Source of the DNA: Nitrosospira briensis C-128 | Lineage (GTDB): Bacteria > Pseudomonadota > Gammaproteobacteria > Burkholderiales > Nitrosomonadaceae | Length of the DNA stretch: 64,000 nucleotides | Direction of reading: 5' to 3' | Assembly: GCF_000619905.2 (NCBI RefSeq) | Contig: NZ_CP012371.1 | Location: 3,121,942-3,185,941 of the forward strand | Shown here: in pieces, positions 24,917-34,062 of the stretch | Layout: every line of letters begins with the position of its first letter | Position numbering within the stretch: the first letter of the stretch is position 1 | The notes under the pieces: model-generated | What the model saw: only the letters and a program-made list of their open reading frames with translations | Told to the model about the DNA's origin: nothing | Databases searched by the model: none | Translations under genes and position numbers: made by a program

Positions 24917-26674
24917 ATGCAATCCGCTGCCATCCGTTCAACGATATTCATTCTGGCCCTGGCCGTCACGGGTATTCCCGGCGCATTCGCCGAGGCCGGC
25001 GCCGGGACTGGCGAGGTAGCCTCGACCAAAAAGCGCGAAGCTCCCGCGGGATCTGGAGGTGGTCACCAGCATTACGTGCAATCCGATAGTGCGAACAAGC
25101 CCGGCCCGGATGGTCAGCTCGCACCCAGGCTGCAGAACCTGGGCACGCACACATTCCCTGTCAGCACGCGCAACAGGTTGGCGCAGCAATATATTAATCA
25201 GGGCCTGAATCTCGCCTATGGTTTCAACCATGCCGAGGCACGCCGGGCATTCCGCGAGGCGGCACGGCTCGACCCCGGCCTTGCGATGGCTTACTGGGGC
25301 CAGGCGCTGGTGCTCGGCCCCAATATCAATGCGATGATGGAACCGAACGAGGAGCCACAGGCTCTGCAGATCGTGCAGCAGGCCAAGTCGCTCATGGCCA
25401 AGGCATCGCCCAGGGAGAGAGCGCTTATCAGCGCCCTCGAAAAGCGTTACTCGGGGAATACCGAGAACCGGACGGCGAACAACAAGGCGTACGCGGAGGC
25501 AATGCGGGAAGTGCACCAGCGTTTTCCGGACGACCCGGATATCGCGATGCTTTATGTGGAGTCGGTGATGGATCTTCGTCCCTGGGGCTACTGGATGCGT
25601 GATGGCTACCCATACGAGGGCACAGCCGAAATCGTGGCGCTCACCGAAGAAGTGATGCGGCGCCATCCCAGGCATCCGGGCGCGCTGCATATGTATATTC
25701 ACATCATGGAGCCGACAAACACGCCCGAGCGGGCGGAGAAGGCGGCCGATACCCTGCTGACGCTGATGCCGGCGGCGGGGCACATGATACACATGTCATC
25801 GCACATCTATCAGCGTGTAGGCCGCTACGCGGACTCGATGAAGAGCAATCAGCTTGCCATCGCAGCCGACGAGGACTACATCGCGCAGTGCCGCGCCCAG
25901 GGGATATACCCCATGATGTACTACCCGCATAACATTCACTTCCTCTGGTTCGCGGCAACGGGGGATGGTCAAAGCAAGGTTGCAATCAAATCGGCACGGG
26001 AAGTTGCCGGCAAGGTAGACGATGCAGTGCTGGAGGCGATGCCGCTGACGGCGATCTTCCGCATGGTGCCGTACTGGGCGCTCGCGAGGTTCGGGTACTG
26101 GAAGGAAATTCTCGAAGAACCCGCCCCGCCATCCACCAACCCGTTTTTGAAAGGAAGCTGGCACTATGTGCGCGGCCTCGCGTTTGTCGCGACGCAACAG
26201 TTGCAACAGGCCGATCAGGAACTGGGTGCGTTGCGCGAGATCATGAAGGATCCGGCACTGGACCTCCCGCTTTTCTCGAAAAATACCGCGCGCACCGTGT
26301 TGAGTGCTGCACCCGACGTGCTCGCCGGCGAGATCGCTGCGGCGCGCGGACAATTCGATCAGGCCATCGCGTCCCTTGATCGAGCGGTTCGCCTTGAAGA
26401 CGCCCTAGTATATACGGAACCGTCGGAATTCAATGCGCCGCCACGGCTGACGCTGGGTGCAATTTTGCTGGAAGCAGGACGTCCGGCCGAAGCGGAGACC
26501 GTGTATTGGGAAGAGCTGCGGCGGAATCGCAACAGCGGATGGGCGCTTTACGGATTGATGCAAGCGTTGCGCGCGCAGAAGAAGGACGATCAGGCGACGC
26601 TCATCGAGGCACGTTTCAACAAGGCCTGGGCGCGTGCCGATGTAGAACTCAAGGCATCGCGCTTTGGGCGCTAG
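24917..26674 (+). CDS. Exported TPR-repeat protein
   Basis: The 585-residue product has a signal peptide (residues 1-23, ending GAFA-EA). A Gly-rich segment with a GGGHQHY metal-binding-like patch follows, then tetratricopeptide-type helices (YGFNHAEARRAFREAARLDP; AYWGQAL; HMYIHIMEP). Proteins with this layout are conserved but uncharacterised. I chose ATG 24917 because AGAGGAG ends about nine bases upstream; a GTG at 24911 is too close. The shared operator suggests it belongs to the TetR response. The run of short His/Met-containing motifs (LHMYIHIMEP, GHMIHMSSHIY) is unusual and might bind metal. Confidence 0.82.
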   Translation: MQSAAIRSTIFILALAVTGIPGAFAEAGAGTGEVASTKKREAPAGSGGGHQHYVQSDSANKPGPDGQLAPRLQNLGTHTFPVSTRNRLAQQYINQGLNLAYGFNHAEARRAFREAARLDPGLAMAYWGQALVLGPNINAMMEPNEEPQALQIVQQAKSLMAKASPRERALISALEKRYSGNTENRTANNKAYAEAMREVHQRFPDDPDIAMLYVESVMDLRPWGYWMRDGYPYEGTAEIVALTEEVMRRHPRHPGALHMYIHIMEPTNTPERAEKAADTLLTLMPAAGHMIHMSSHIYQRVGRYADSMKSNQLAIAADEDYIAQCRAQGIYPMMYYPHNIHFLWFAATGDGQSKVAIKSAREVAGKVDDAVLEAMPLTAIFRMVPYWALARFGYWKEILEEPAPPSTNPFLKGSWHYVRGLAFVATQQLQQADQELGALREIMKDPALDLPLFSKNTARTVLSAAPDVLAGEIAAARGQFDQAIASLDRAVRLEDALVYTEPSEFNAPPRLTLGAILLEAGRPAEAETVYWEELRRNRNSGWALYGLMQALRAQKKDDQATLIEARFNKAWARADVELKASRFGR

Positions 26675-26740
26675 TGTGCAGTAGAGCATGCAAAACCGGG
26701 GCAGGTACTGGGTTATCCCGAAAAATCCTGTTTTTTTAAC

Positions 26741-26769
26741 AAACAGCCATCATTCATTGATGGCTGTTT
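26741..26769. other. Stem-loop between convergent genes
   Basis: AAACAGCCATCA and its perfect 12-base inverted copy (26741-26752, 26758-26769) enclose a five-base loop. It lies 66 bases after the TPR gene. The T-run is on the wrong side for a standard terminator on either strand, so it may act as a 3'-end stabiliser or a weak terminator. Confidence 0.45.
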
Positions 26770-26929
26770 GAATCTCGATCGGTATGGGGCCTGGCGGGCG
26801 GCGCTGGTGCCGTGTCCGGATGGCGTAGCGCATGCGGCGCCTCTGCCGCCTCCGCCGCCACCGCGCCGGCAGCGTTCAAGATCGCTGAGCGAGGCGTGAT
26901 CGAACATATTGGCAGGGAGGTTTGTCGAC

Positions 26930-27319
26930 TTATTCGGTCTGGATAAGCAGCGCGGCCGCCACGCGCCGTCCCTCGGCTGTCAGTATATTGTAGGTGCGGC
27001 ATGCGGCGGCGGTATCCATTACCTCGACGCCGATGCGTGACTCGATCAGTGTTCTCGTCAGTGTCGGATGAGGAAAGCGCAGGGTGGCTCCCGTCCCGAA
27101 CAATACCATTTCAGGTTGCAGCGAGAGCACGAATTCGAAATGCTCGGCCGTGAGCTGCTCGAAGGTTTTGGCATCCCAATTTTCGATCAGGCGATCGGGT
27201 AATACGATCAGGCTTTGCTCATGGCGCGTCTTGTTGACCATGACATATCCGGCCCCGTAGCCGGTGAACATATTTTGTTCGGAAAACACGGAAAGATGCA
27301 ACTTCACGTAAGGCTCCAT
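26930..27319 (-). CDS. Mth938-like (DUF498) domain protein
   Basis: The 129-residue protein matches the Xcc1710/NDUFAF3-like fold: NMFTGYGAGYVMVN at the start, a LIVLPDRLIENWD segment, LFGTGATLRFP and VEVMDTAAACRTYNIL near the end. In eukaryotes a homologue helps complex I assembly; the bacterial role is not established. It is convergent with the TPR gene and divergent from the aminotransferase. Start GTG/ATG placement follows the family N-terminus. Confidence 0.85.
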   Translation of the reverse strand: MEPYVKLHLSVFSEQNMFTGYGAGYVMVNKTRHEQSLIVLPDRLIENWDAKTFEQLTAEHFEFVLSLQPEMVLFGTGATLRFPHPTLTRTLIESRIGVEVMDTAAACRTYNILTAEGRRVAAALLIQTE

Positions 27320-27524
27320 TTGCGGCAGGTTGGCGTGTCGGGTAACATTACATCTTTTTTGCGTCTTGATAAAGTTTTTGTGTCAATTAAGGGGAACAAC
27401 GCAGGGCAGGATTTTTGGGTACCTGCGATGGAAAACGCAAAGCTTTGAATTTCAAATCCTCCACCATTAGGTCATCTTCTGCCGGCGCTTACCAGCGCCA
27501 TTGCCAACCAGGTCTTCTCCATTC

Positions 27525-28751
27525 ATGCAACCCATCCTGAAATCCAGCAAGCTGGCGAACGTCTGCTATGACATCCGGGGGCCGGTGCTCGACCGCTCGA
27601 GACAAATGGAAGAGGAAGGGCACTACATCATCAAGCTCAATATCGGCAATCCGGCATCGTTCGGTTTCGATGCGCCCGAGGAGATTCTGCAGGATGTCAT
27701 TCATAACCTCTCCGCCGCGTCCGGCTACTGCGACTCGAAAGGTTTGTTCGCCGCGCGCAAGGCGATCATGCACTACACCCAGGAAAAACGCATCCAGGAC
27801 GTGCGGATGGAAGACATTTACATCGGCAACGGCGTTTCCGAGTTGATCGTGATGGCGATGCAGGCGCTGCTGAATACCGGCGACGAGGTGCTGATCCCCT
27901 CGCCCGACTATCCGTTGTGGACAGCGGCGGTGGTGTTGGCGGGTGGCACGGCGCGGCATTACGTATGCGATGAGCAATCCGGATGGCTGCCGGACCTGGA
28001 CGATATACGTTCGAAGGTTACGCCGAACACCCGCGCCATCGTTGTCATTAATCCCAATAATCCTACCGGCGCGCTTTATCCGGATGACGTGTTGCGTGAA
28101 ATTATCGAGATCGCCCGCCAGCATCAGCTCATCATTTATGCGGATGAAATTTACGATAAGGTACTGTACGATGGCGCCACGCACACTTCGATAGCCTCGC
28201 TGGCGGACGACATTCTATTTGTCACCTTGAATGGCTTATCCAAGAATTATCGTGCTGCCGGGTTTCGCTCCGGCTGGGCGGTGGTTTCGGGCACAAAACA
28301 ATTTGCCCGCGATTATATATCGGGACTGACCATGCTTGCTTCCATGCGCCTGTGTGCAAATGTGCCCTCGCAATTCGGCATTCAGACCGCGCTTGGCGGC
28401 TATCAGAGCATCAAGGACCTGGTGATGCCGACAGGGCGGCTCATGCGGCAGCGTGATCTCGCCTGGAAATTACTGACCGATATTCCCGGCGTTACGTGCT
28501 ACAAGCCGCAGGCGGCGATGTATTTATTCCCGCGCCTGGATCCGGAAATGTATCCGATCGAGGACGACGAGCAGTTTGCGCTGGATCTGCTGCTGGAAGA
28601 GAAGGTGCTGCTGGTGCAGGGCAGCGGCTTCAACTGGCCATCCACCGATCACTTTCGTGTGGTTTTTTTGCCCAACAGCGATGACCTTACCGAAGCAATC
28701 GGCCGCATAGCGAATTTCCTCGAGCGGTATCGCAAGCGATGCCGAACCTGA
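27525..28751 (+). CDS. alaA: Alanine aminotransferase-type PLP enzyme
   Basis: The 408-residue protein is a fold-type I aminotransferase opening with KSSKLANVCYDIRGPV, typical of AlaA/AlaC-type enzymes. It has NPNNPTG, Asp207 in YADEIYD, and the PLP Lys240 in LNGLSKNYRAAG followed by FRSGW. It probably transfers an amino group between glutamate and pyruvate. I use ATG 27525 because it matches the family start; a TTG at 27501 would add eight unrelated residues. The hom and thrC genes follow, an arrangement usual for betaproteobacteria, and a co-transcript is plausible. Confidence 0.9.
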   Translation: MQPILKSSKLANVCYDIRGPVLDRSRQMEEEGHYIIKLNIGNPASFGFDAPEEILQDVIHNLSAASGYCDSKGLFAARKAIMHYTQEKRIQDVRMEDIYIGNGVSELIVMAMQALLNTGDEVLIPSPDYPLWTAAVVLAGGTARHYVCDEQSGWLPDLDDIRSKVTPNTRAIVVINPNNPTGALYPDDVLREIIEIARQHQLIIYADEIYDKVLYDGATHTSIASLADDILFVTLNGLSKNYRAAGFRSGWAVVSGTKQFARDYISGLTMLASMRLCANVPSQFGIQTALGGYQSIKDLVMPTGRLMRQRDLAWKLLTDIPGVTCYKPQAAMYLFPRLDPEMYPIEDDEQFALDLLLEEKVLLVQGSGFNWPSTDHFRVVFLPNSDDLTEAIGRIANFLERYRKRCRT

Positions 28752-28875
28752 GCCCAACCTGAAAAAACATTAAAAACAAAACAGTAAAAATGCAGCGGGA
28801 GGGATAAACTCCAACTGCCAACCTACGCCGAAATACTCAGCCCATCCGCCAACTTTATTTTTTATTGCACTCAAC

Positions 28876-30192
28876 ATGAAACCCATCAATGTAGGCTTGC
28901 TAGGCGTCGGCACTGTCGGCGGTGGTACTTTTGCTGTGCTCAAACGCAATCAGGAGGAAATCACGCGTCGTGCAGGGCGCGGCATCGTCATCCGGATGAT
29001 CGCCGATCGCGACCTGGAGAAAGCGCGCAATATCGCGGGTGATGACGTCGTGGTTACCGCCGACGCGAATGCAGTCGTGACGAATCCGGATATCGATATC
29101 GTCGTCGAACTGATCGGTGGCTATACCGTGGCGAAGGAATTGACGCTGAAGGCCATCGAGAACGGCAAGCATGTCATTACCGCCAACAAGGCACTGCTGG
29201 CCTCGCATGGGACCGAAATCTTCGCGGCGGCGCAGAGAAAAGGCGTAATAGTTGCGTTCGAGGCGGCCGTAGCAGGTGGCATCCCCATTATCAAGGCATT
29301 GCGCGAGGGGTTGACCGCGAATCGTATCGAATGGATTGCCGGCATCATCAACGGCACGAGTAATTTCATCCTGTCTGAGATGCGCGAAAAAGGACTGACA
29401 TTCGATACCGTGCTGAAGCAGGCACAAAAACTGGGCTATGCCGAGGCTGATCCCACGTTTGACATCGAAGGCATTGACGCCGCACACAAGCTCACCATCA
29501 TGGCGGCCATCGCGTTCGGGATTCCCATGCAGTTCGACAAGGTTTACACCGAAGGCATCACCAGATTGACCCGCGAAGATATCCGCTATGCGGAGGAACT
29601 GGGCTATCGCATCAAGCTGCTGGGCATTACACGGCGCACACCCAAGGGGATCGAGCTGCGCGTTCACCCAACACTGATCCCTACACGGCGGTTGATAGCC
29701 AATGTGGAGGGTGTCATGAATGCGATCGTCGTAAAAGGCGATGCGGTAGGCGCCACCTTGTATTACGGTGCGGGTGCGGGCGCCGAGCCTACCGCCAGTT
29801 CGGTGGTGGCGGATCTGGTGGACGTGACCCGCATGCATACCGCCGATCCCAAACATCGTGTTCCTCATCTCGCTTTCCAGCCCGACCTGCTTTCCGATAC
29901 ACCCATCCTGACGATGGAGGAGGTGGAGACTTCATACTACCTTCGCTTGCGAGTGATGGATAAACCCGGGGCGCTGGCCGACATCACCCGTGTACTCGCC
30001 GATCTGGGCATTTCAATCGACGCAATGGTGCAGAAAGAGCCCAGCGAGGGTGAAGATCAGGTGGATATCATCATGCTCACCCACTTGACGGTTGAAAAAA
30101 ACATTAATGCCGCGATCGCGAAAATAAAAAAACTCCCCCTGACGACCGGTAAGGTGACGCGTATCCGGCTGGAAAATTTAAGCAGTAAGTAA
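28876..30192 (+). CDS. hom: Homoserine dehydrogenase
   Basis: The 438-residue monofunctional enzyme has the NAD(P)-binding LGVGTVGGGT near residue 10, VITANKALLASHG, GIINGTSNFILSEM and GYAEADPTFDIEG with active-site acids. A C-terminal ACT domain (about 355-430, VMDKPGALADITRVLADLGI) senses threonine. It reduces aspartate semialdehyde to homoserine in threonine, methionine and isoleucine synthesis. Threonine synthase is the next gene. Confidence 0.95.
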   Translation: MKPINVGLLGVGTVGGGTFAVLKRNQEEITRRAGRGIVIRMIADRDLEKARNIAGDDVVVTADANAVVTNPDIDIVVELIGGYTVAKELTLKAIENGKHVITANKALLASHGTEIFAAAQRKGVIVAFEAAVAGGIPIIKALREGLTANRIEWIAGIINGTSNFILSEMREKGLTFDTVLKQAQKLGYAEADPTFDIEGIDAAHKLTIMAAIAFGIPMQFDKVYTEGITRLTREDIRYAEELGYRIKLLGITRRTPKGIELRVHPTLIPTRRLIANVEGVMNAIVVKGDAVGATLYYGAGAGAEPTASSVVADLVDVTRMHTADPKHRVPHLAFQPDLLSDTPILTMEEVETSYYLRLRVMDKPGALADITRVLADLGISIDAMVQKEPSEGEDQVDIIMLTHLTVEKNINAAIAKIKKLPLTTGKVTRIRLENLSSK

Positions 30193-30350
30193 TCCGGGAC
30201 CATCCTTGGTGCTTCCAGAAACGCACGATACCGGCAATCAACAGCGGCAAGTTGGTAACCCCGGCGTGCGGGCACGATGCCTCGTGCCGTGGCTGGCGCG
30301 GCATAAGTGATATGTGAGAGTCGTTCCAGTATTCTGTTGTGGTGAAAATA

Positions 30351-31766
30351 ATGCGTTATATTTCTACTCGTGGTGGCATGCCGCCGAAAAAATTTTCCAT
30401 GATTCTCCTGGGTGGGCTTGCGCCTGACGGTGGGTTGGTGATGCCTGAAACCTATCCGAAGTTCGACGCCGCCGAGCTGGAAAGATTGCGCGCCCTGAAT
30501 TATCAGGAGCTCGCGTTCGAGATTATTTCACGTTTTGCAGACGATATTCCTGCCGCCGATCTACGCGGCATCATTACGCGGACTTACACCGCTGAAGCGT
30601 TTCAGAGTGAGGAGATCACGCCCCTTGCGACGCTGGAACCAGGGCTGCACATTCTACGATTGTCGAACGGACCGACCCTGGCGTTCAAGGATATTGCCCT
30701 GCAATTGCTGGGCAACCTGTTCGAGTACGTTCTGGCGAAAACCGGAGAACGTCTGAATATTCTCGGCGCAACTTCCGGCGATACAGGCCCCAGCGCGGAA
30801 TACGCCATGCGCGGCAAGCGCAGCGTTCGCGTGTTCATGCTTTCCCCCCAGGGGAAGATGAGCCGGTTCCAGACCGCGCAAATGTTTTCGCTGCAAGACC
30901 CGAATATCTTCAATATCGCCGTTCGCGGCGTATTCGACGATTGCCAGGACATTGTCAAGTCGGTCAGCAACGACTCCGTGTTCAAGCAAAGATACCGAAT
31001 CGGCACCGTCAATTCAATAAACTGGGCACGGATTGCGGCGCAGATCATCTATTATTTCAAAGGATATTTCGAGGCTACCCGTTCGAATAGCGAGCAGGTA
31101 TCGTTTGCCGTGCCATCGGGAAACTTCGGCAATATCTGTGCAGGCCATGTTGCACGGATGATGGGCCTGCCCATCAGGAAGCTGATACTTGCCACCAATG
31201 AAAATGACGTGCTGGATGAATTCTTCAGGACGGGGTGCTATCGGCCCCGCGCCACGGGAGAGACACAGCAGACCAGTAGCCCCTCGATGGATATTTCCAA
31301 GGCATCCAACTTCGAGCGTTTCATTTTTGACCTGACAGAACGGGATGCGTCCAGGGTGAAGGAACTATGGCGGTCAGTGGACCAGGGCGGCGCTTTCGAT
31401 CTCGCCGCTACACCATTATGGGAGAAAGTGAAGAACTTCGGTATTGTGTCGGGAACCAGTAATCATGGGGCCCGCATCGCGACCATCCGCAAAACATATG
31501 AGCAATATGGCATGCTGGTGGATCCGCATACCGCGGACGGTTTGAAGGTGGGCCTGGAGCACCGTGAGACCGGGGTGCCCCTGATCTGCCTGGAAACCGC
31601 ACTGCCCGTCAAATTTTCCGAGAGCATTATCGAGGCTATCGGCCAGGAGCCGGCGCGTCCGGCGGGGTATGAAAATATTGAAAGCATGCCGCAGCGATAT
31701 GTCGTAATGAATGCCGATGCCGATGCCATCAAGGCGTTTATTGCCGAGCAGACCGTACAGGTCTAG
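30351..31766 (+). CDS. thrC: Threonine synthase
   Basis: The 471-residue protein is the long, fungal/proteobacterial type: MRYISTRGG at the start, GLAPDGGLVMPE, the PLP lysine K113 in TLAFKDIALQLLG, ATSGDTGPSAEYA and FAVPSGNFGN. It makes threonine from O-phosphohomoserine. I use the ATG at 30351, which fits the family N-terminus; a GTG at 30339 would add four residues. No clear Shine-Dalgarno is visible. The 146 bases between hom and thrC hold a short hairpin (GGGCACGA/TCGTGCC) but no gene. Confidence 0.95.
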   Translation: MRYISTRGGMPPKKFSMILLGGLAPDGGLVMPETYPKFDAAELERLRALNYQELAFEIISRFADDIPAADLRGIITRTYTAEAFQSEEITPLATLEPGLHILRLSNGPTLAFKDIALQLLGNLFEYVLAKTGERLNILGATSGDTGPSAEYAMRGKRSVRVFMLSPQGKMSRFQTAQMFSLQDPNIFNIAVRGVFDDCQDIVKSVSNDSVFKQRYRIGTVNSINWARIAAQIIYYFKGYFEATRSNSEQVSFAVPSGNFGNICAGHVARMMGLPIRKLILATNENDVLDEFFRTGCYRPRATGETQQTSSPSMDISKASNFERFIFDLTERDASRVKELWRSVDQGGAFDLAATPLWEKVKNFGIVSGTSNHGARIATIRKTYEQYGMLVDPHTADGLKVGLEHRETGVPLICLETALPVKFSESIIEAIGQEPARPAGYENIESMPQRYVVMNADADAIKAFIAEQTVQV

Positions 31767-31839
31767 GGAACCGATGTACCGCACCGCTGTTTTAAGCAGC
31801 GGCAAGTGGAAAGCAGCCAGCTACGCGATTCAATGCATG

Positions 31840-31943
31840 ATGTCGGGCGGAGCCCGACCTACCTCTGGCACAAATTTTCCGGCCGGAGTAGGTCGGGCTC
31901 CGCCCGACATTTTTTTCGATTGTCGGGCAGAGCCCGACCTACC
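31840..31943. repeat. REP-like palindromes, copy 2 (one and a half units)
   Basis: A half unit (TGTCGGGCGGAGCCCGACCTACC, 31841-31863) is followed by a full unit at 31888-31943 with the same arms and T-rich loop as at 8696-8754. It sits between the convergent thrC and amidotransferase genes. Confidence 0.85.
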
Positions 31944-31977
31944 GCGTGCGAACGTGCGGGGGCATGGGGCACCCGAT

Positions 31978-32751
31978 TTACCTGCGCTGCTTTTCAGCGG
32001 CGGCGAGAAAATCATCCAGTATGGGTCCCGAGTCGAGCAGTTCGCTGGCGCCGCCATGAAACTCGGGATGCCATTGAAACCCGGTCACATAGCATGTCCC
32101 ACGCATGCGTATTGCCTCGATAATGCCATCGCTGGAGACTGCCTCGACCTCCGAGTCCCGTCCCAGTCGCTTGATTGCCTGGTGATGGATGCTGTTGACG
32201 AGATGTTGATAACCCTCACCGTACAGCTTTGCCAATCGGGAGTTCTCCTCGATTAGAACCGGATGGCGATGCTGATCATACAGGGCCTGGTCGACATGCG
32301 AGATAGCGTTTGGGTGCTCGGTGGCGATATCCTGATAAAGGCTTCCGCCCAATGCCACGTTGATCAGCTGTAGCCCGCGGCAAATGCCCAGTACGGGTTT
32401 CCCCTGTACGACACATTCCCAGAAGAGCTCCATTTCATAAAGGTCGCGCACCCGATCTCCCGACCATTCGGGCCGTACCGGCGTTTCGCCGTATGAAATC
32501 GGACTGACGTCCGCTCCCCCTTGCAGCACCAGTCCATCTATTTCCCTGACATAGTCGCTGATGCGCACGCTGGAGCGTTCGACGCCGCCTGTTTCTATAG
32601 CGGGCAGCATGAACGCCAGGGCACGGCGGCGCATGATCCAGTGGGCGACGCTTTGTTCGAGGTATTGCAGGGTTTTATTGCGGAAACCTAATTCTGCAGG
32701 TGCTTGATGCAGGATACGCGGTGACAATCCGATAAGTAACGGGCGCGTCAT
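31978..32751 (-). CDS. Class I glutamine amidotransferase, PuuD-like
   Basis: The 257-residue protein has LQGGADVSP, the nucleophile Cys124 in GICRGLQLIN and the catalytic His-Pro-Glu in FQWHPEFHGG. This places it among gamma-glutamyl-gamma-aminobutyrate hydrolase-like peptidases (C26), which cleave gamma-glutamyl amides. It lies 195 bases downstream of a gamma-glutamyl-ligase-type enzyme and an antiporter on the same strand. A make-and-break pair acting on the same gamma-glutamyl compound is a reasonable inference. The 195-base gap has an AT-rich stretch that could hold a separate promoter. Confidence 0.88.
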   Translation of the reverse strand: MTRPLLIGLSPRILHQAPAELGFRNKTLQYLEQSVAHWIMRRRALAFMLPAIETGGVERSSVRISDYVREIDGLVLQGGADVSPISYGETPVRPEWSGDRVRDLYEMELFWECVVQGKPVLGICRGLQLINVALGGSLYQDIATEHPNAISHVDQALYDQHRHPVLIEENSRLAKLYGEGYQHLVNSIHHQAIKRLGRDSEVEAVSSDGIIEAIRMRGTCYVTGFQWHPEFHGGASELLDSGPILDDFLAAAEKQRR

Positions 32752-32946
32752 TTAGAGTCTGGGTAGGGTACATAAAGGAATATCAAGAATAATTAGATTG
32801 CCGCATTCCTGCTGTGTTCTTCGCCACATATAAATATATATTTGCCTTTTTTGCACCCTGCCTGAAATCACCCCGCTATTTTAACGTTCAGCCGGTATTC
32901 TTTATACTTAACAATAGCCGTATGCTGGCGCATCACGCTATAAAAA

Positions 32947-34062
32947 TTACTTTCCCATCCACAACTCTGCCTGCAGTTGCATGACATCGGCAAGGTAATG
33001 TTCCCGCGCATAGGTCCGGCGCAACCAGCTTGTGCCATTGCCTGCTCGTAATATCTCGCGAACACGGTCCATTGCTTCCACCGCGTGCAATTCCCGGGCA
33101 TGGTCCGCAATGCGCGCCAGCATATCGGTGATATCTTCACGAATGCTGCGCTGCTCATGGGTACGCGGATCGATAAAAACACCTTCGAGTCCAAAACGGC
33201 AGGCCTGGAAGCGGTTGAACGTATAAACCAGATAATCGTCCTCTTCCGGCGGCGTGCGCTGCTCCACCATGATGTAACGGGACATCGCCTGAATATAGCA
33301 GGCAATGGCAGCGGCAATTTCAACGGTAAGAGGGGTATCGCATACCCTCACCTCGATAGTGCCGAACTCTGGCTTGGGGCGGATATCCCAGTAAAAATCC
33401 TTCATTGATTCGACCACGCCGGTGCCGGTCATCTTGCCGAAAAATCGCTCGAATTCATCCCAGCGCAGTACGAAAGGAGCCCGCCCGCTCAACGGGAAGG
33501 AAAATACCGAGTTCAGGCGTGCCGAGGCGAACCCGGTATCGTGCCCCTGCACGAACGGAGAACTGGCCGACAGCGCGATAAAATGCGGGACGTAGCGCGA
33601 CAGCATATGCATCAGGTGAAGCGCTTCGTCCGGCCCAGGGCAACCGATGTGGACATGCTGCCCGAATATGGTGAATTGTTTGGCCAGATAGCCGTACAGC
33701 TCGGACAGATGATGGAAGCGCGGCGCATCAAAAATCTTCTGCTCGCTCCAGTGCTGGAACGGGTGTGTGCCGCCACCTGCAACCGCGACGTTGAGAAAGC
33801 GTCCCGCCTCGGATACAACGTCGCGCAAGGCATGCAGTTCCGCGACCAGTCCGGTATATTCCTGTTGCACCGAGGTGTTGATCTCGATCATGCTGCGGGT
33901 CATTTCCGGTTTTATTTCGCCGGGATGCGCACGTTTCTCAACCCGGCGCAATATATCGGGAGCCGAAGACGCCAGGTTATAGTCATTGCAGCTGAGCAGT
34001 TGCAGTTCCAGCTCCACCCCGATGCTCAAGGGTCTGGAGGGCGCGAAGGGCATCAGGCTCAT
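32947..34062 (-). CDS. YbdK-type carboxylate-amine ligase (glutamate-cysteine ligase 2 family)
   Basis: The 371-residue protein opens with the family's SIGVELELQLL and has GGGTHPFQHW, GQHVHIGCPG and FGTIEVRVCDTPLT, the metal- and substrate-binding segments of the GCS2 fold. Members ligate glutamate or related acids to amines with ATP; YbdK itself has weak glutamate-cysteine ligase activity. The start overlaps the antiporter stop by four bases (34059-34062), so translation is coupled. This link of a thiol-peptide ligase to a CPA2 antiporter recalls the glutathione-gated Kef systems. Confidence 0.88.
   Translation of the reverse strand: MSLMPFAPSRPLSIGVELELQLLSCNDYNLASSAPDILRRVEKRAHPGEIKPEMTRSMIEINTSVQQEYTGLVAELHALRDVVSEAGRFLNVAVAGGGTHPFQHWSEQKIFDAPRFHHLSELYGYLAKQFTIFGQHVHIGCPGPDEALHLMHMLSRYVPHFIALSASSPFVQGHDTGFASARLNSVFSFPLSGRAPFVLRWDEFERFFGKMTGTGVVESMKDFYWDIRPKPEFGTIEVRVCDTPLTVEIAAAIACYIQAMSRYIMVEQRTPPEEDDYLVYTFNRFQACRFGLEGVFIDPRTHEQRSIREDITDMLARIADHARELHAVEAMDRVREILRAGNGTSWLRRTYAREHYLADVMQLQAELWMGK

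Noticed and set aside
26741-26769. Standard Rho-independent terminator
   Set aside because: Perfect stem, but the T-run precedes it on the plus strand and gives an A-run on the minus strand, so it was recorded only as a stem-loop.
28900-29868. 322-residue minus frame
   Set aside because: Shadow of homoserine dehydrogenase.
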